Shown here: positions 13,381 through 26,043 of the stretch, one piece after another | Numbering within the stretch: position 1 is the stretch's first letter | How the letters are laid out: the number at the start of each line of letters is the position of its first letter | Assembly: GCF_954871325.1 (NCBI RefSeq) | Contig: NC_088776.1 | Span: 55,074,569 to 55,138,568, forward strand | DNA from: Gordionus sp. m RMFG-2023 | Taxonomy: Eukaryota > Nematomorpha > Gordioida > Chordodea > Parachordodidae | Direction: 5' to 3' | DNA length: 64,000 bases | The notes under the pieces: generated by a model | Told to the model about the DNA's origin: nothing | Databases searched by the model: none | What the model saw: the letters and a program-made list of their open reading frames with translations, nothing else | Translations under genes and position numbers: made by a program

Positions 13381-14300
13381 ATAAATAAGGATACTGAGTT
13401 AACAATAATACTAGTAAGCCAGCAAATTAACCGTAATCTTTTAAATCAATATTTGATTTGATGCTACTTCTTAGCATACAGGAGCTACCTTTTAGTGGGT
13501 AGGTTAGAAAAAAATACGGATCTTGCAAAAGATGAAAACATAATTTAAATAATGAAATGAATATCCAAAATGCACAATATACATCATCCTAAATTCAAAA
13601 TAAAATCCTGCCCCTCCCCCAAACATGTTCCCAGAAAAAATCTTTGGCCCCCAAAATGGCCCTCATATATTCCCCCCCCCCTCAAATTTAAAAATATTTT
13701 TGCAATTGATTTCAAAAAATATGTCTTGTTTTTAAATTTCTTCCTATCCTGTTTTATTGATTCCAATAATAAATCATCATTCATTCGTATTTTATTTTTC
13801 ACGTGTGTTTGTGTATAACATTATATAGGATCTTAATTATAACGTTTAAGTTGTAGTTATTTGTATTTCAATTATAATTATTTTATTTATTATGGTTCAA
13901 TCACAAAATTATTATCTTTTGAAGGTCTCTGATATAGATCTGGGTGCAAATCATGAAAAACCGATTGATATATATATAAAAATTATTCCTAACCCCCCCC
14001 CCCCCAAGACCTCGAACCCCCATTTAGAGTGATAATTATTTACGATCAAAATCTAAAGAAACAGATTGATACCGATTCGTAAATATTTATTAAAATAAAA
14101 ACGGTTCTTATTAAATTTTTATAAAATTTGGTAATTATATTGTGCAGTGTTGCTAAATAACTCGATTTGGGCCGATTTTAAAAAATGGTTCGATTAAGAT
14201 CTTAGACAAAATAATATAATATAAGCCCGATATAATTAGTTATTTGAAACAGCGGTGAATATTTTAGCATTATAAAGAAAATAGTGAGATAACAACAAAT
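13380..14300. repeat. Assorted repeat fragments
   Basis: Positions 13400-13570 resemble 14290-14470: both have catacaggagctacc and then an acggatc.tgcaaa block. They look like two copies of one hAT-derived segment. Positions 13600-13680 hold a C-rich stretch (cctcccccaaacatg) related in reverse complement to 20060-20100. Poly-C runs occur at 13670-13680 and 13992-14003. The frames at 13570-13818 fall inside these repeats and are not genes. Confidence 0.5.
14150..14240. repeat. Family-1 MITE, one end only
   Basis: The end block gtgttgctaaataactcgatttgggccg and the ttaagatcttagacaaaataatat segment match the left half of the family-1 consensus seen at 19681-19888. The right half is missing. Confidence 0.5.
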
Positions 14301-14329
14301 TAACCGTAAATCTTTACGATCTTAAATTA

Positions 14330-15700
14330 AGATTTCATGATATTTCTCAACATACAGGAGCTACCATTCCGTGGGACTGGTTCAACAAAAATTACGGATC
14401 CTGCAAATGTAGAAAACATAATTTATTCATTCTGGATTAATTATAGCAATGTTTCATACAACATCCAAAAAGATCCTGTTAAATAAAAATACGAAATTTA
14501 TATAAAAAATACGTGATATACATCACCCAGATTCAAAAAGAAGTAATATCTATAATGGTAGATATGGCGCTTGATTATATTTCAGATATATATTAAAAGT
14601 GAGATGCCTTAATTTTTGTCTTTAAGCTGATGTGACAAAAGATGTATCAGGTTGTGAAAACCTGAGAATAATTATTAATATCTTTTCTGGAGAAGTCCAA
14701 GAAAATTAAATAGGGATTATTAATTTACAGTGTCTTTCTGCTGAAAGCATAACTAATTGCATTTTAAAGCAACTTAATGAGTTAAATATTAATTCAACGA
14801 ATATGATAAACCAGGCATATGATGATGCAAACGTTATGTATGGCCTAAATGGTGGAGTGCAAACCCTTACTTCAAAAAAGAATTAATAAAAAGTTCCTTT
14901 TATAAATTGCTACAACCACATGTTGCATCTTGTGGTTCAAAATTGTTATAATAATATTGTTATCATTTCTAATTTTTTTAAATATATTCAATGCATTGCA
15001 TAATTTTTTAGGCGGTTTAACGTATCCTGTAAATATGCAGGCCATACTCTTAAACTTTTAGACCAAAGGTGGACTTGTCATTTAGAAACATCTCGCATCA
15101 TTTATGTTAATTTTGAGGCTATTGGTGAAGTATTAGTTTACTTTTCTAATTGAACTCTTAATTCAGAGGTTTTCACTCATGATTCTGTCGAAGCCTCTGG
15201 TTATTTACCCCAATACGTTAATAAAAATTACGTTATATTAGCAATTATAATTTATGAGATATTAATAACAATAGATCCACTATATAAGTATCTACAGTCA
15301 GTAGGTACTTATCAAGTGGATGCTAAAAATTGTATTGATTCCACTATCAATATATATAAAAAATATAAGAAGCAATAATTCTATTGATTTGATTAGAATC
15401 AAATCTGAAAAACTTTTAGCAAAATTTAATCTCACTCCCCACAAATCATCAAGAATACGTAAAACGCCTATAAATTTTCAATTTTTTAGTCGAGATCAAA
15501 TTATAATTTGATTATGAAAAAGACTCCAATTGGAGTTCTTTAAAAAGGAATATTGATTACTTTGTTGATAATTTATTAGATAAATTTACACAAGATGATT
15601 ATATTCTTCTAACAAGTTTTAATGCATTCTCCCCTTTTGATAGTGATTATTTTATATTAGACAAAATGACCCGATTAGGATAATTATTAAACTTAAATAT
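14330..15700 (+). mobile_element. Decayed hAT transposase (ZMYM1/DUF4371-like)
   Basis: Several stretches, shifting between frames and broken by stops, follow the order of a hAT transposase of the ZMYM1/DUF4371 group: ADVTKDVSG (about 14630), LSAESITNCILKQL then a degenerate YDDANVM (14740-14850), CYNHMLHLVV (14915), RWTCHLETSRI (15070), EKLLAKFNL-P (15405) and a leucine-rich tail to 15700. In intact members these give the first catalytic Asp, the YDGA-VMSG motif, the CxxHxLNL motif and the helical insertion domain. The C-terminal dimerisation domain is not seen here. There are many stops and frameshifts, so it is non-functional. Confidence 0.75.
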
Positions 15701-15940
15701 TGAAATTTACATCATAAAATGAAAATAGCTAAAGGATAATTAGCTGCATAAGTTAAAGAAACACATAATTGAAATAACTTAAATATTATGTATAAAAAAA
15801 TATAATCATGCATTTAAAGAATTGTATAAATGCTACACAGCAGCCATCATCAACCAACGGCTTGGGTGGCTTCTCTCTTTATAATAAAGAGAGTTCTATC
15901 GAGCACTAGAGGATCGATGAAAGATAAAATGTAAGCAAAA

Positions 15941-16300
15941 TTTAGTATTGATCAATGACATATAATAATACCTAGACTGACAATTCATCCATTAAAAGTG
16001 TACATCAATACAAATCAGCTAGAGACGCCATCTTGGTTACTGTAATAAATATTAAAATTTTAAACGAGAGCCTAATTTTATATTATATCTGATGCAAACT
16101 TTATTAAAGAATTGCCTGATCATCGAGATAATAAGAAAGTAAGTTATCAATTTAATATTAGTTTTTAACATGAAAATAATTATTATAAAGGTTACCAAAA
16201 TGGCGGGTCCAGCTGATTTGCTTTTAACGACGCTTAAAAATGCATTTTAATGAATGAATCGTCAGTCTAGGTATTATTATATGTCATTGGTATTGATGGC
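15941..16300. mobile_element. Palindromic MITE, ~360 bp, ~60-bp terminal inverted repeats
   Basis: The left arm contains gacatataataatacctaga and the right arm its reverse complement, tctaggtattattatatgtc. The pairing continues inwards: gccatcttggttac on the left corresponds to gttaccaaaatggc on the right. The whole unit can therefore fold into one long hairpin. No coding frame is present and the superfamily is unknown. Confidence 0.75.
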
Positions 16301-16579
16301 TTATGAAAAAAAAATTAAGACAAAATTTATCCTTTAATTCTTTTATGTTATAATTTAAAAATAAAAAATCGTCGTATTATATTATTTTGTATGTTCATAT
16401 TATAGTACTATTTTGTATTCATATAACATTAATAATTTTTTAATAAAAATAGCAAAAAATTTCTATGAATGCTTAAATATTTGTTTTATTTAAAAAAAAA
16501 TAGTGGCCCCCCTAAGTAAGCAGCTGACCTCCCTAACTGAAATTCCTGTCTACGGCACTGAATCTATGGCAGATATAAA

Positions 16580-17440
16580 TATATCTCAGAAAAACATAAC
16601 AAAAAGTAAGATGCCTTTTTTTATCTTAAGGCTGTTGTAACATCTTATATTAAAGAGAAAATTGGAGTAGTTGTAGAATAATGTATTTAACACATTCTAC
16701 AATTGTCATCAAGTCAGCTTTATTAAATCATGTTTAAAAATATATATCCCTTTTTTGTCAACAATTTAAATATGTAATAAATCAATAAGTAAAAAATTAT
16801 CAATCATTTTAAGTTACGCAATAAAATAAAATGTTGAATTTAAAAAATGTAATTTAAAAGAGGATATAAATTGAATTCAAGTTAAGCATAAACTAAATAT
16901 AAATACAAATCGTATCAATGATATTTTTGTTATTGCCGTAAGACATTAAAACTTTAAAATTAAACTAAATATCATTAAAATAAAAGTTAAAATAAAAATA
17001 TATAACAAGACATACGATATATCAGGTTAAACTTGAGCATAATTATTCATTTTATTTTTTGTGGTAAAATTTAAGAAAATTAATCATTAATTTACAATGT
17101 CTTTCTACTGAAAGCATTATTAATTGTATTTTAAAACAATAATGAAGTAAATATTAACACATCGAATGTAATGAGCCAGGAAAATGATGGTGCGAACATC
17201 ATGTCTGGCCGAAGTGGAGGAGTGGGAGGAATACAACTGTTTCAAATAAAAATTAATAAAAAGTAACTTAATAATATTTTATTTTTCAATTTATCTAATG
17301 CATATTTATTATATACATTTTTTAGGCATTTTAACGTTACTTGCAAAAAAGTAGACCATACACTTAAGAGAGTTTTAGGAGGGGAACTGGCCATTTAGAA
17401 ATATCTCATATTATTTAGAAGATTCGCGCTAAGTCTTTAC
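16580..17440 (+). mobile_element. Second, more decayed copy of the hAT transposase fragment
   Basis: It aligns by eye to 14580-15080. Shared landmarks are the LQCLSTESIINCILKQ stretch (about 17090-17140) and the following block coding for a degraded CEHHVWPKW-type segment where the first copy reads DDANVMYGLN. Stops are dense. The region after about 17450 to 18700 is AT-rich and holds nothing recognisable except a poly-C run near 18330. Confidence 0.55.
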
Positions 17441-18748
17441 CTCACATGTAAAACTCATTATTATAGCTAACTGATGGAAGAGTTTTACTTGAGTGTGCCG
17501 CAGTTTTATTATAATTTAAGTTTATTTCATTAATAACTTTTTCATTTTAATTTCGATTGTTAAACTGATTTAAGCATAAACCTCTACCGAAGCAATAAAG
17601 AATGATATGTGATTCATTATTAGTGTTTCCAAAATGTTGCTGGCCTAAATTAGACTCAATAACATTTATTTAGCGTATAATTTCCATAAAACAGTTAACC
17701 GAATTTAATACCGAAATTCAAATATATTAATCAAGTACTAAATATTAATGAAACCATGTGGCTGCTTTAGGGTTTATTTTGGCATGCGACCATTTTTTTG
17801 TTTATTTTGTTAATACTATTTTATTTTAATTTTGATATTAAACTGATTAACGTCCTAACCTAAACTAACGAATTATTAAAAAATAATATAAATTACATCA
17901 TTAGTGTTTCCATAATTTTGCAAGCCAAAATTTGATTTTAAAATATTTTTTAGCGAGAAACTATTTTTCCATATGCCGTGACCAAATTAATTAGGGAATT
18001 TGAATTTATTAATAAAGCACTAAATAATTGCGAAAACTGGATGTTTAATAATAGTATAGTTTTGAAAAATTTGTAGCAGCTTATTATGATTTTTTTAATA
18101 TAAAAATGCTAATTCGCTTGTAGAATCATAATTAATATGCCGATTATTTTATTAGCAATTACCGCTTTCAACTCTCTATATCTATAAAATTTAATTTGTT
18201 AATTATAATAAAAGTATTAAATAAATTTTTACAGCAATATATTTTGCCCTAATTTTAAAAAATTAATTGATAGCCATAAAATAAATTTAAAAATTTATAT
18301 GCCCCCTGTCTACTCTCTCTTTTGATGCCCCCCCCCCTCGTGTAGAGTTAAACGCTGGAGTCAAGCAGCTAATTTAAAATTCATAAACACCATGACAGAA
18401 TTATGATATGGTTCATTATAAATATGGGATAAGTTTCATATAAATATTAAATTAAATGGGTGCATTTTAGGTATATACTAAATAAAATTTGGATCAATAA
18501 CTTTCAAATTAAATATTATCAGAAACTGTGAATATCTTCAAAATACGAATAAGGCATGTGTGATAAAGGATAGATAGTATATTATTTTCGCGGATAGCAG
18601 TATTTATGATTAAAAAGCTTCATATACGCTATAAGTATTTTTGATGCTTATTAAGTTGAATTTTTAATATAATTTATATTATTTAAAAAACATATGATGA
18701 TAATTGTTATAAAAAGCATTCATACACGAGTTTAAATTTTTTTTTTAG

Positions 18749-19293
18749 GTTTGCTATGAATAATTTCGATTCCAGAGTAAATTTTAAGCATATACCTAAA
18801 AAATTATATATATTTTAATAAATCAGGTAATTTTGAATGAGTACAAAGAAGAATTGTTTAAGCTACAGAGTAATATAATTCTTTTGGATTTTTTACTGGA
18901 ATTTTTTAATCACCCTAAAAAGTATCAAGTTATATTTAGTTTCCTTAAATTTATAATATGTTTTTGCACAGTCAATCATATCAAAAGTGTATGAAAAGAG
19001 TATAAAATATGATATTGATAAATTTGAGCTATTATTTTTGTCCTCAATTACCACTGAATTATTTGAAAATACTAATGTTAATAGTGATAACTCATCAGAA
19101 CTACTAAATAATATGATGAAGTTAAATAATAAGGTATATTTATATTTTCTCAAATAATGTTTATAAAAAGAGTTGGGCAAACTTTGAAAAAAATAAGATA
19201 TTAAATCGAATTCTTTTTTGGAAAAAAAGAAATAGTATAATAGATACAGATTCAAATCCTTTAAAAGATTCAAATAGTACTTTTAATTTCTGA
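18749..19293 (+). CDS. Exons of an unrecognised protein (Leu/Asn/Lys-rich), gene ends not resolved
   Basis: Proposed exons 18749-18776, 18827-18928, 18972-19133 and 19171-19293. All are flanked by AG and GT and join in phase 0, giving a continuous ~130-residue reading that starts FAMNNFDSR-VILNEYKEEL and continues through a hydrophobic helical stretch (LDFLLEFFNHPKKYQ) to KLNNK-SWANFEK. The final exon runs to a stop at 19291, or may splice at an internal GT (about 19275) towards the exon at 20540, but those phases do not match directly. No family is recognised. It could be the N-terminal part of the gene whose exons follow at 20540-25613, or a separate small gene. Introns are short (38-50 bp). 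Confidence 0.45.
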
Positions 19294-19680
19294 ATACTAA
19301 TGGCATCTTGGATACAAGATACACTAAATGACCACATTTATTAAAATAAAATTAAATAAAAAATTATTTTATAATTTTAATAGATTTATTTATTAAAATT
19401 TCCTTCTTAAATATGATGTAAATTTATCATGAATCATTTTAATATATATATTTGTAACATGATTTTATATAAATAGCAACATTATAACTACCTACCCACC
19501 CATGTCCCCCTTTCATGGTTGAAGTCTCTTAAATTGAGTGAATATTTTATTAAAACTTGCAACTTAATAAATTTATGTATAAGATATATATACTATTTAA
19601 TCTCCTTATGCTAATTATTAATTAATGAGATTTCTTCTTTGTCCTGATTTAATTTTATTTTAATTGTTCAAAACATAATT

Positions 19681-19888
19681 AGGGTTGTTAAAAAGGCCGA
19701 ATCGAGGTCAATTTTTAAAAAATGAACCTATTAAGATTTTTGCCAAAATATTATGTAAGCCTCGAGTTTTGGGACAAATAGAGGTCCAAACCTTCATCTA
19801 TGAGAAAATTATCCAGGCTTATATAAGATTATTTTGGCTAATATCTTAATTGGTTCGTTTTTAAAAAATCGGCCTTTTTAACAACCCT
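19681..19888. mobile_element. Family-1 MITE, best-preserved copy (208 bp palindrome)
   Basis: It begins agggttgttaaaaaggccga and ends tcggcctttttaacaaccct, exact complements of each other over 20 bases. The halves stay complementary further in, with cattaagattttagcc-type blocks facing ggctaatatcttaatt. It has no coding capacity. At least ten relatives lie elsewhere in the window. The mover is unknown. Confidence 0.8.
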
Positions 19889-20139
19889 AAATATAATTCA
19901 TCAATTTTTATCATTTTTTTATATATAAGATTTTTATTAAAAGAGTAAATTTAAATTTGCGATTTAAAATAATTACTCACTTTTTTTTCTTCATATTGTG
20001 TAATTTTTTTTAAATTCATAGCTTAATTTAGACTAGTTATTTTTATTTGGGCCAATATATTTTGGAGGGTTGTTTTTTTCCGAGACCATGTTTGGGGGAG
20101 GGTTGGAGTGCGAAAAATATTTGGGAATTGGGACAGTAT

Positions 20140-20205
20140 GGAACTAACAGAAATATATCAGCCAAAACTCTGATACCAAGTATCGGTGCCGGTGCATCTC
20201 TAATT
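20140..20205. repeat. hAT-like terminal fragment (ggtgccggtgcatctct)
   Basis: The block taccaagtatcggtgccggtgcatctcta resembles the ends of a widespread class of hAT non-autonomous elements whose tips read like agagatgcaccga. Only one end is seen. The frame at 20047-20232 overlaps it and is not a gene. Confidence 0.35.
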
Positions 20206-20539
20206 AAATTGATTTTTATATTTGTTGAATAATGAGGCAGGAATAAATTCGAAATGTGTTATATCATCTTTAATTTCAGGTGAGTTGTATAAAGTATATT
20301 TATTATGAAAAAAGGAGGAAATAAATGCATGAATCCAAATTAGTATCTTATTTATCATAGAACTTAAACAGATACAAGATACTTTTGAATTTATTAGATA
20401 GATTTACGTATTTTTTAAAAACATTTATAAAAAAAAAGCAAATATAAAAATATCATGTATCTTATATAGTCGCAATATAGTCCAACTCTGCTTATTTTTA
20501 ATATAAACCTTATATTATAATTGAAATTTGTATTTATAG

Positions 20540-23500
20540 GATATGTCAAATCAAAATGAGATGATACCATCCATAAAGTTAATCGAATATATAAACAAAG
20601 TATTTTTGTATGATTATATAAACTCATGGTGCGATGAAATAGTCTCAAATTCAAAGTATATTCCTTCTATAATTAACACATCGTATTCTTCATCTAAAAA
20701 TTTCGATAACGAAAACGATTCTGATGCATTTGAAACGTCGATGGATAATTTTAGCTTTTTAAATATTAGTTCTAACCACAACAATGAAAAAATTATTTAT
20801 CAAAGTACTTAATAGGATACTATGTTTCATGAATGTTTATATGGAAAGCTTTAAATTTTTTTTTGATATTATAAATGATTTTAAAGGTTACTTGGCAAAA
20901 AAAGACCCAGTGATGTCGCTAGTATCCATTAGATATTTCTAAAGGCTTGCAAAGTGAGTTTAACTCATGCGCCCGCCCGCCAATCGTTTTTTTTTAAATT
21001 AACCTGCCTCCTCCCTTTCTCATGGTATTCTTTAAAATTCGCCCACCCATTTATCTAAAAATTTTGTTTAACCCGCTCACCCGATGTTTAAAAATTATTT
21101 TATTGGTTTGTTTAGGTCTTTATTGATTTTATATTATTCTTATATGCAGTTCATTTCACTAGAAAAATATATTTTCACCCACCCATTGTTTTGAAATTAC
21201 TTTTGACCCTTCCCAATATTTAATTTTTTAACTCGCCCGCCCTTATCGTGGGTAAACGTCGGGCTAATCATCCGTTGCAGACCTCGGTAGACCTACCAAA
21301 ATTGAGAGTAAGGGACAGTTTGGCTTTTATTTTAATTTTCCAAATGTTTGATTGCTATATTCTCCAAAAATATTAATTTTTTACATCTTAGGACTGTGCC
21401 TATCCACATATTTTTTATCATTAAGAGTAATTTTTATTTGCCAGATATTTTTAAACAAATGTCATAATTTTATTTTTTTGAAAAAAAAACTAACTTTCAC
21501 GAAGGATTAAATGTATTTTGTTCTTTTTATTCCCTAATAGTGAATTATCTAATTTAAAATATAGGTAATTTAGTGTCATTAAACGGCTCGTTTTTTTAAA
21601 AAACGCTTAACCCAATATTTTAGTCAAAAATTTGAAGCAGGGAGATTTTTTTTCATAGTTGGCAGAAAGGTTTGGACATCTATTAACAAAATCTCGAAGT
21701 CTGCGCAATATTTGAGCCGTTTAACAGCTGATTGCCACTCCTTAAATATTTTTTAATACTTTTCTCGTTGCAGATAATATCATGGGACTTTTGCGGCCCT
21801 GATTATTTTATTATTTTTGGTTATTTACATATCAAGAAGATAAGACAAGTTTGAAACCTGATTCTCGTAAAACGCAAAGTTCACTGTTCGATACAACCGA
21901 ATTCCAGATCGCCGAGAGAAAAATTTACGATCTTAAAGAGTTTATAAACCAAAATGCCAAACAACAGGCAATAATTCGACAAAATAATTTGGAATCACTA
22001 AATGATGATACCGATCTAAATGAGGACGATGTCAAAGCAGACGATGATTACGATATTCAAAAAAATCGTTTGGGCTCATTTTACAAACTTTGTCTGGTAA
22101 CATTATATTTTTTTAAAAAAAATTAAATCTGATTGACAGAATAATATACTTAATATTACCAAAGAATGCTATTTCAATCTTTGGCTCCTTTTTTTTTTAA
22201 TTTCAAGCTTATATTTTGATTAATATTACTAGAAAATAAAATACAATGTATCCAAGTCCTGGTTCGACTTATTACTAAATATCTTAAAAAAACAAAATGA
22301 AAATATAGCAAAAAAATGAAAATAATAATGCCATCAAATATTTAAAACATCCCAAAATAGGGTGTCCTAGTTTAAAAGCTGTTTACTATAAAACAGTTTA
22401 TTAAATATCAAAATTAAGTTGTACCAGGATACGGCCTATATTACCTATTTCTATATATTTTAAGAGTTGCCTAACTATTATATTAAGACTATAAGTATAT
22501 AAAATCATAAAAAAAATTAAGCAAGTTATTTATGATAATAATGATCCGATGCAATACAAATATCAAAGACAATTGATTTAAAACAGTTATATTATAGAAA
22601 TAGATGGCAATCGATTAGAAATAAAGAGCATCAATTGACATTGGGAAAAAAAATTAGACTTAAAAAAATTTAATAGCTCGGGCTTGATTTTTAGTAAAAT
22701 TTGAATGGGTCGGGCCCGAAAATTAGTAAAGAAAAAATATCTGGCCTGGGCAAGCCGAACTGGGGTATACAGATCTCTGATTCAGATGATTTAAATTAGG
22801 GATTCTATATTATATTAATTATTTGATTTTAAAATTAAGATTGATTATATTTAAACCTATGATTGTGATTATATATTTCATAATTGTACTCTATTTTAAA
22901 ATGCTAAATTATGCAAAGAGTTAATTTTTTGGCTTGTTCAGTCTTTACACTAAAACCCTGTAATTTGGCCTGAATACTAGTCTTTCAAACTTTGTGAAAT
23001 ATTTGAGAAAAGAAGGTGGGTAGTAAGACACTTGGTTGGGTAATTTGAAACTTGTGGTTTTGACCGATAAATAGGTCCTCATTGGAGATGTAAGTTGAGA
23101 ACTCATTAGCTCTAGTGTCCACTATTTTAAGCCTTACGGTGCTCATTTAAAATTAAGCATTTTATTGTATTTTGTGAACTTATATGAACAAGTATTTCGC
23201 TTAGATAATATCAACTTTTACCCAATAATCTGACTCCCTGTCACAACACCGAATATCCCATTTTAATTTCAATAAGGTGTTGCGTCATACCCTGGGAGTG
23301 AGTGTCTCAGTTATTAAAACACTCTATAATTTACCACGTTACTGCTTTTGATGAATGGACTCAAACCGAATCGAATAATATATTCTTAAATTTGATACGG
23401 TCAAAAAATTTATCTATACCAATAAATCAATCATACACTATATGTTAAAAAAAAGAAAGGCCACGAAATTTTGGAATCTTCGCAAACGACTTTGAAAGAA

Positions 23501-25613
23501 ACTTTGAAAGAGTTCATAAATAATCAAGAGAATAAATTCCAAACTCAAATATCCCAAGCAAACGCTTTAATAGAGAAAGAAAAGTATATTTAAAAAATAA
23601 TAATTTTCTAGAAGGCTTTCAAATTAAGCAGAGTTTAAAACGCTGCTTAAATATTCTAAAAATTAAAAAAAATCTAAATTTTTTTTATATGAAGGGAAAA
23701 TACGAGTAAAATTTAAGTCAATTCAGAAGAATTATACACTTGTTATACGTTTATTTTAAATTTAATAAGTATATAAGGTCTACAACAGGCTGGATAAAAA
23801 AATTTAAACATTGGGATAAAAAAATCGCTGAATTAAGTGGGCCTGAAAAAAGGGGCTCTAAAAATTAGTCATTAATTTTTTTGCTACTTAGGATAAGGCC
23901 TTACGAGAGTGTTCAAGCACATAGTGTAGGATGTTGCAAAGTATCGTTTCCAAAAATTTGTATATATAGGTCGTTTTCACAATTAATTCTAAAAATTTCC
24001 ATATTTTTAAAGTTGGCAGTTTGAAAAAAATCTTTAAAAAATATATATATTTTTTTTATAAATTTCTGATTTCATCCTGAAAGATTTTTTTATATGCATG
24101 AACATTGCAAAATATTTACTTATAAAAATTTTGGTATTTTTAGTTAAATTTTATCAAAAATCTCTCTTCTTCAGAAAGAATCTCAAAGAATATTGCTCAA
24201 AAATTTTTGAAGATTTTTTTTCATACTCTGTCTATTCTGCGAATTATATATTAAAGTAATATGGAATTTAGCCTAAACCCTGTTTTGCACAAGTATGTGT
24301 AATAATCTTTGAAATTTAAATCAACGTATAAAGCACATTTTTTTAAAAAAAAAAATTTTTCACAACTTTGCCGTAATCGTTTTTCTACCCTACAAAAATT
24401 TAGACAATTTGGCCATAAAATTTCGATATTAATTTTAATTTTGACATACATTTTAAAATTTATTAATTAGTTTTAAAAACTCCTCATTTAAGATTTTAGC
24501 CAAAATAATATGGTGTAAACCTCGAAATTTGGCAGAAGTCTAAACCTTTCCACTATCTTTTGAGAAAAATCGGCTTATATAATATTATTTTGGCTAAGAA
24601 TTTTAATCGGACGTTTTTAAAAATCCAAATCGGGCCGTTTAACAAAACTATTATTAATTAAAGCTAAATCAAAATTTCGCGCCTAAATGGTCTGTAATTT
24701 ATAGGGTCCGGCAAAATCGATTCTCTAAAAATTCAAAAGAATTTTAACCCTAGATTCCTCATTTCCCTACAACATTATACATAATTTAAAACTAAAAATA
24801 TTAATTTTTATAAGCTCTAATTTTTTTTATATATGACATTGACAACTCAAACGATCTGGCGTGGTTTTATTATTTCTTTGCCTTAAGCCCTTATTCATAG
24901 TTAGCGCGAATTCGCGCATTAATACCTACGAAAAGTTAATCAGATTCGAACTTCGCTACTCTTAAAAAAAATTATCGTTTTTCATTTTTTTTAGGTAGTC
25001 AATCAATAATATAAATCTGAATTCGGTTGTGATAAGAGTTTAGGAGTAGAATTAAAGACTTCCGGTTTTGATTTTTTTTTAATGATTCCGGTTTCTTTTT
25101 TAAAAAATGGAGGTTCGGGTTTCGATTCTTAAATTGGCCGCATTACGAGATTTTTAAATTTTGATTTCCGGTTCTAGACTCTTATATATTTATAAGTTAG
25201 TTGCTCTTTGGTTAGAACCGGGCTCTGAAAATTTAAAAATGAATTCTGATTCCAATTCCCTAGAGAAAGCCATTTTAAGATTATAAAGTGTAGTTTTATT
25301 TTTAAGGAATAACCTATGAATTTTATATTTAATACTTCTATAATAACAAAGAGTTTTAGAATGGGAAATTACACGAGCAATTTATCGAGATAAGCAGACG
25401 ATACAAGATTTCAAAAACGATTTTTTGCAAGCGCAGAAATTACTTAAATCGAAAAAAAGTTATTTGTGTAGCAAGCGGAAACAGCTGATGGCGTTGGAAG
25501 ATAAGATATTTGGAGGCAGAAATGATTCTAGCAAGATATCCAGGATGGTGGACGAATATTTAGAGATCCAGGCTAGGATTGACGAATTTAATTTAAAGAG
25601 TTCCTATTCTTAA
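20540..25613 (+). CDS. Unrecognised coiled-coil protein, 3' exons
   Basis: Proposed exons: 20540-20804, 21837-22096, 23456-23583 and 25360-25613 (stop). The first three joins keep frame (1 base plus 2 bases, then phase 0). The join from 23583 to 25360 does not, so one small exon is probably missed or an edge is wrong. The first exon has a helix, KLIEYINKVFLYDYINSWCD, which faintly recalls the start of sorting-nexin PXA domains, then an Asn/Ser-rich acidic linker. Exon two is charged and acidic. Exons three and four are strong heptad-like Lys/Glu/Gln coiled coil ending KLLKSKKSYLCSKRKQ and a conserved-looking tail. No enzyme motif, signal peptide or membrane segment is seen. It is likely cytoplasmic or cytoskeletal. 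Function unknown; the PXA idea is weak. Confidence 0.5.
20935..21291. repeat. hAT-type MITE, C-rich, relative of 7371-7735
   Basis: The left part reads ggcttgcaaagtgag and then cgcccgcccgcc. The right part reads cgggctaatcatccgttgca followed by gacctc. Internal cacccaccc-like blocks repeat as in the copy at 7371-7735. It lies in an intron of the coiled-coil gene. Confidence 0.5.
21571..21727. repeat. Family-1 MITE copy
   Basis: The ends are gtgtcattaaacggctcg and ttgagccgtttaaca. The internal block ggcagaaaggtttggacatc is shared with other family-1 copies. It lies just upstream of the exon at 21837. Confidence 0.6.
22665..22785. repeat. hAT-type GC-rich MITE fragment
   Basis: Contains agctcgggcttgat, gggtcgggcccgaaaa and the end tatacagatctctgatt, matching the gggccgg/gatctctg style of the other GC-rich elements in the window. 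It is intronic. Confidence 0.4.
24469..24650. repeat. Family-1 MITE copy
   Basis: Carries aagattttagccaaaataat, then ggcagaagtctaaacctttcc, and ends in cgggccgtttaacaaaacta. It is nearly full length and lies in the last intron of the coiled-coil gene. Confidence 0.6.
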
Positions 25614-25869
25614 ATAAAAATATTTATTTTAAACTGAATTTTAATGACAATATTATATATAAATTAAATAAATATTGACATTTTAAAATAAAACTGAGTA
25701 TAATTTTTTTTTTATTGAAAATATTATCTTTTCTAAAATTTATTTTATCTACAAAAATTGGGCTAAGTATTTTTGGTATAATTTTTTAATTAAATCTCAC
25801 TAATATCAATTAAATTCCTCTGGAAGACAGCGATTTTAACTTTATCTCGATTTAACCTAATAAAAAAAG

Positions 25870-26043
25870 CTGGGTGAAGTATCATATCAACTCTTTGAAG
25901 GTTCTAACGATTATCTAGACATACCTAGTAAAACTTTCGAGAATACGGATCAAATCGAATTATTTGTCTCAAAAGATGGAAATGTAAAATGGTATTCAAA
26001 TCCATCATTTTCAGACTCACCCCATGAATTAAAAAAATTTTAA
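25870..26043 (+). CDS. Orphan exon-like frame, terminal, unrecognised
   Basis: After an AG acceptor the frame runs 57 codons to a stop with balanced, non-AT-driven composition: it begins LGEVSYQLFEGSNDYLDIPS and contains QIELFVSKDGNVKWYS. The preceding gene already stops at 25613, so this is either an alternative last exon, a piece of another gene or an old fragment. No family recognised. Confidence 0.3.
   Translation: MGEVSYQLFEGSNDYLDIPSKTFENTDQIELFVSKDGNVKWYSNPSFSDSPHELKKF

Noticed and set aside
20047-20232. 61-residue frame
   Set aside because: Overlaps a C-rich repeat related to 13600-13680 and a hAT-like tip; no coding features.
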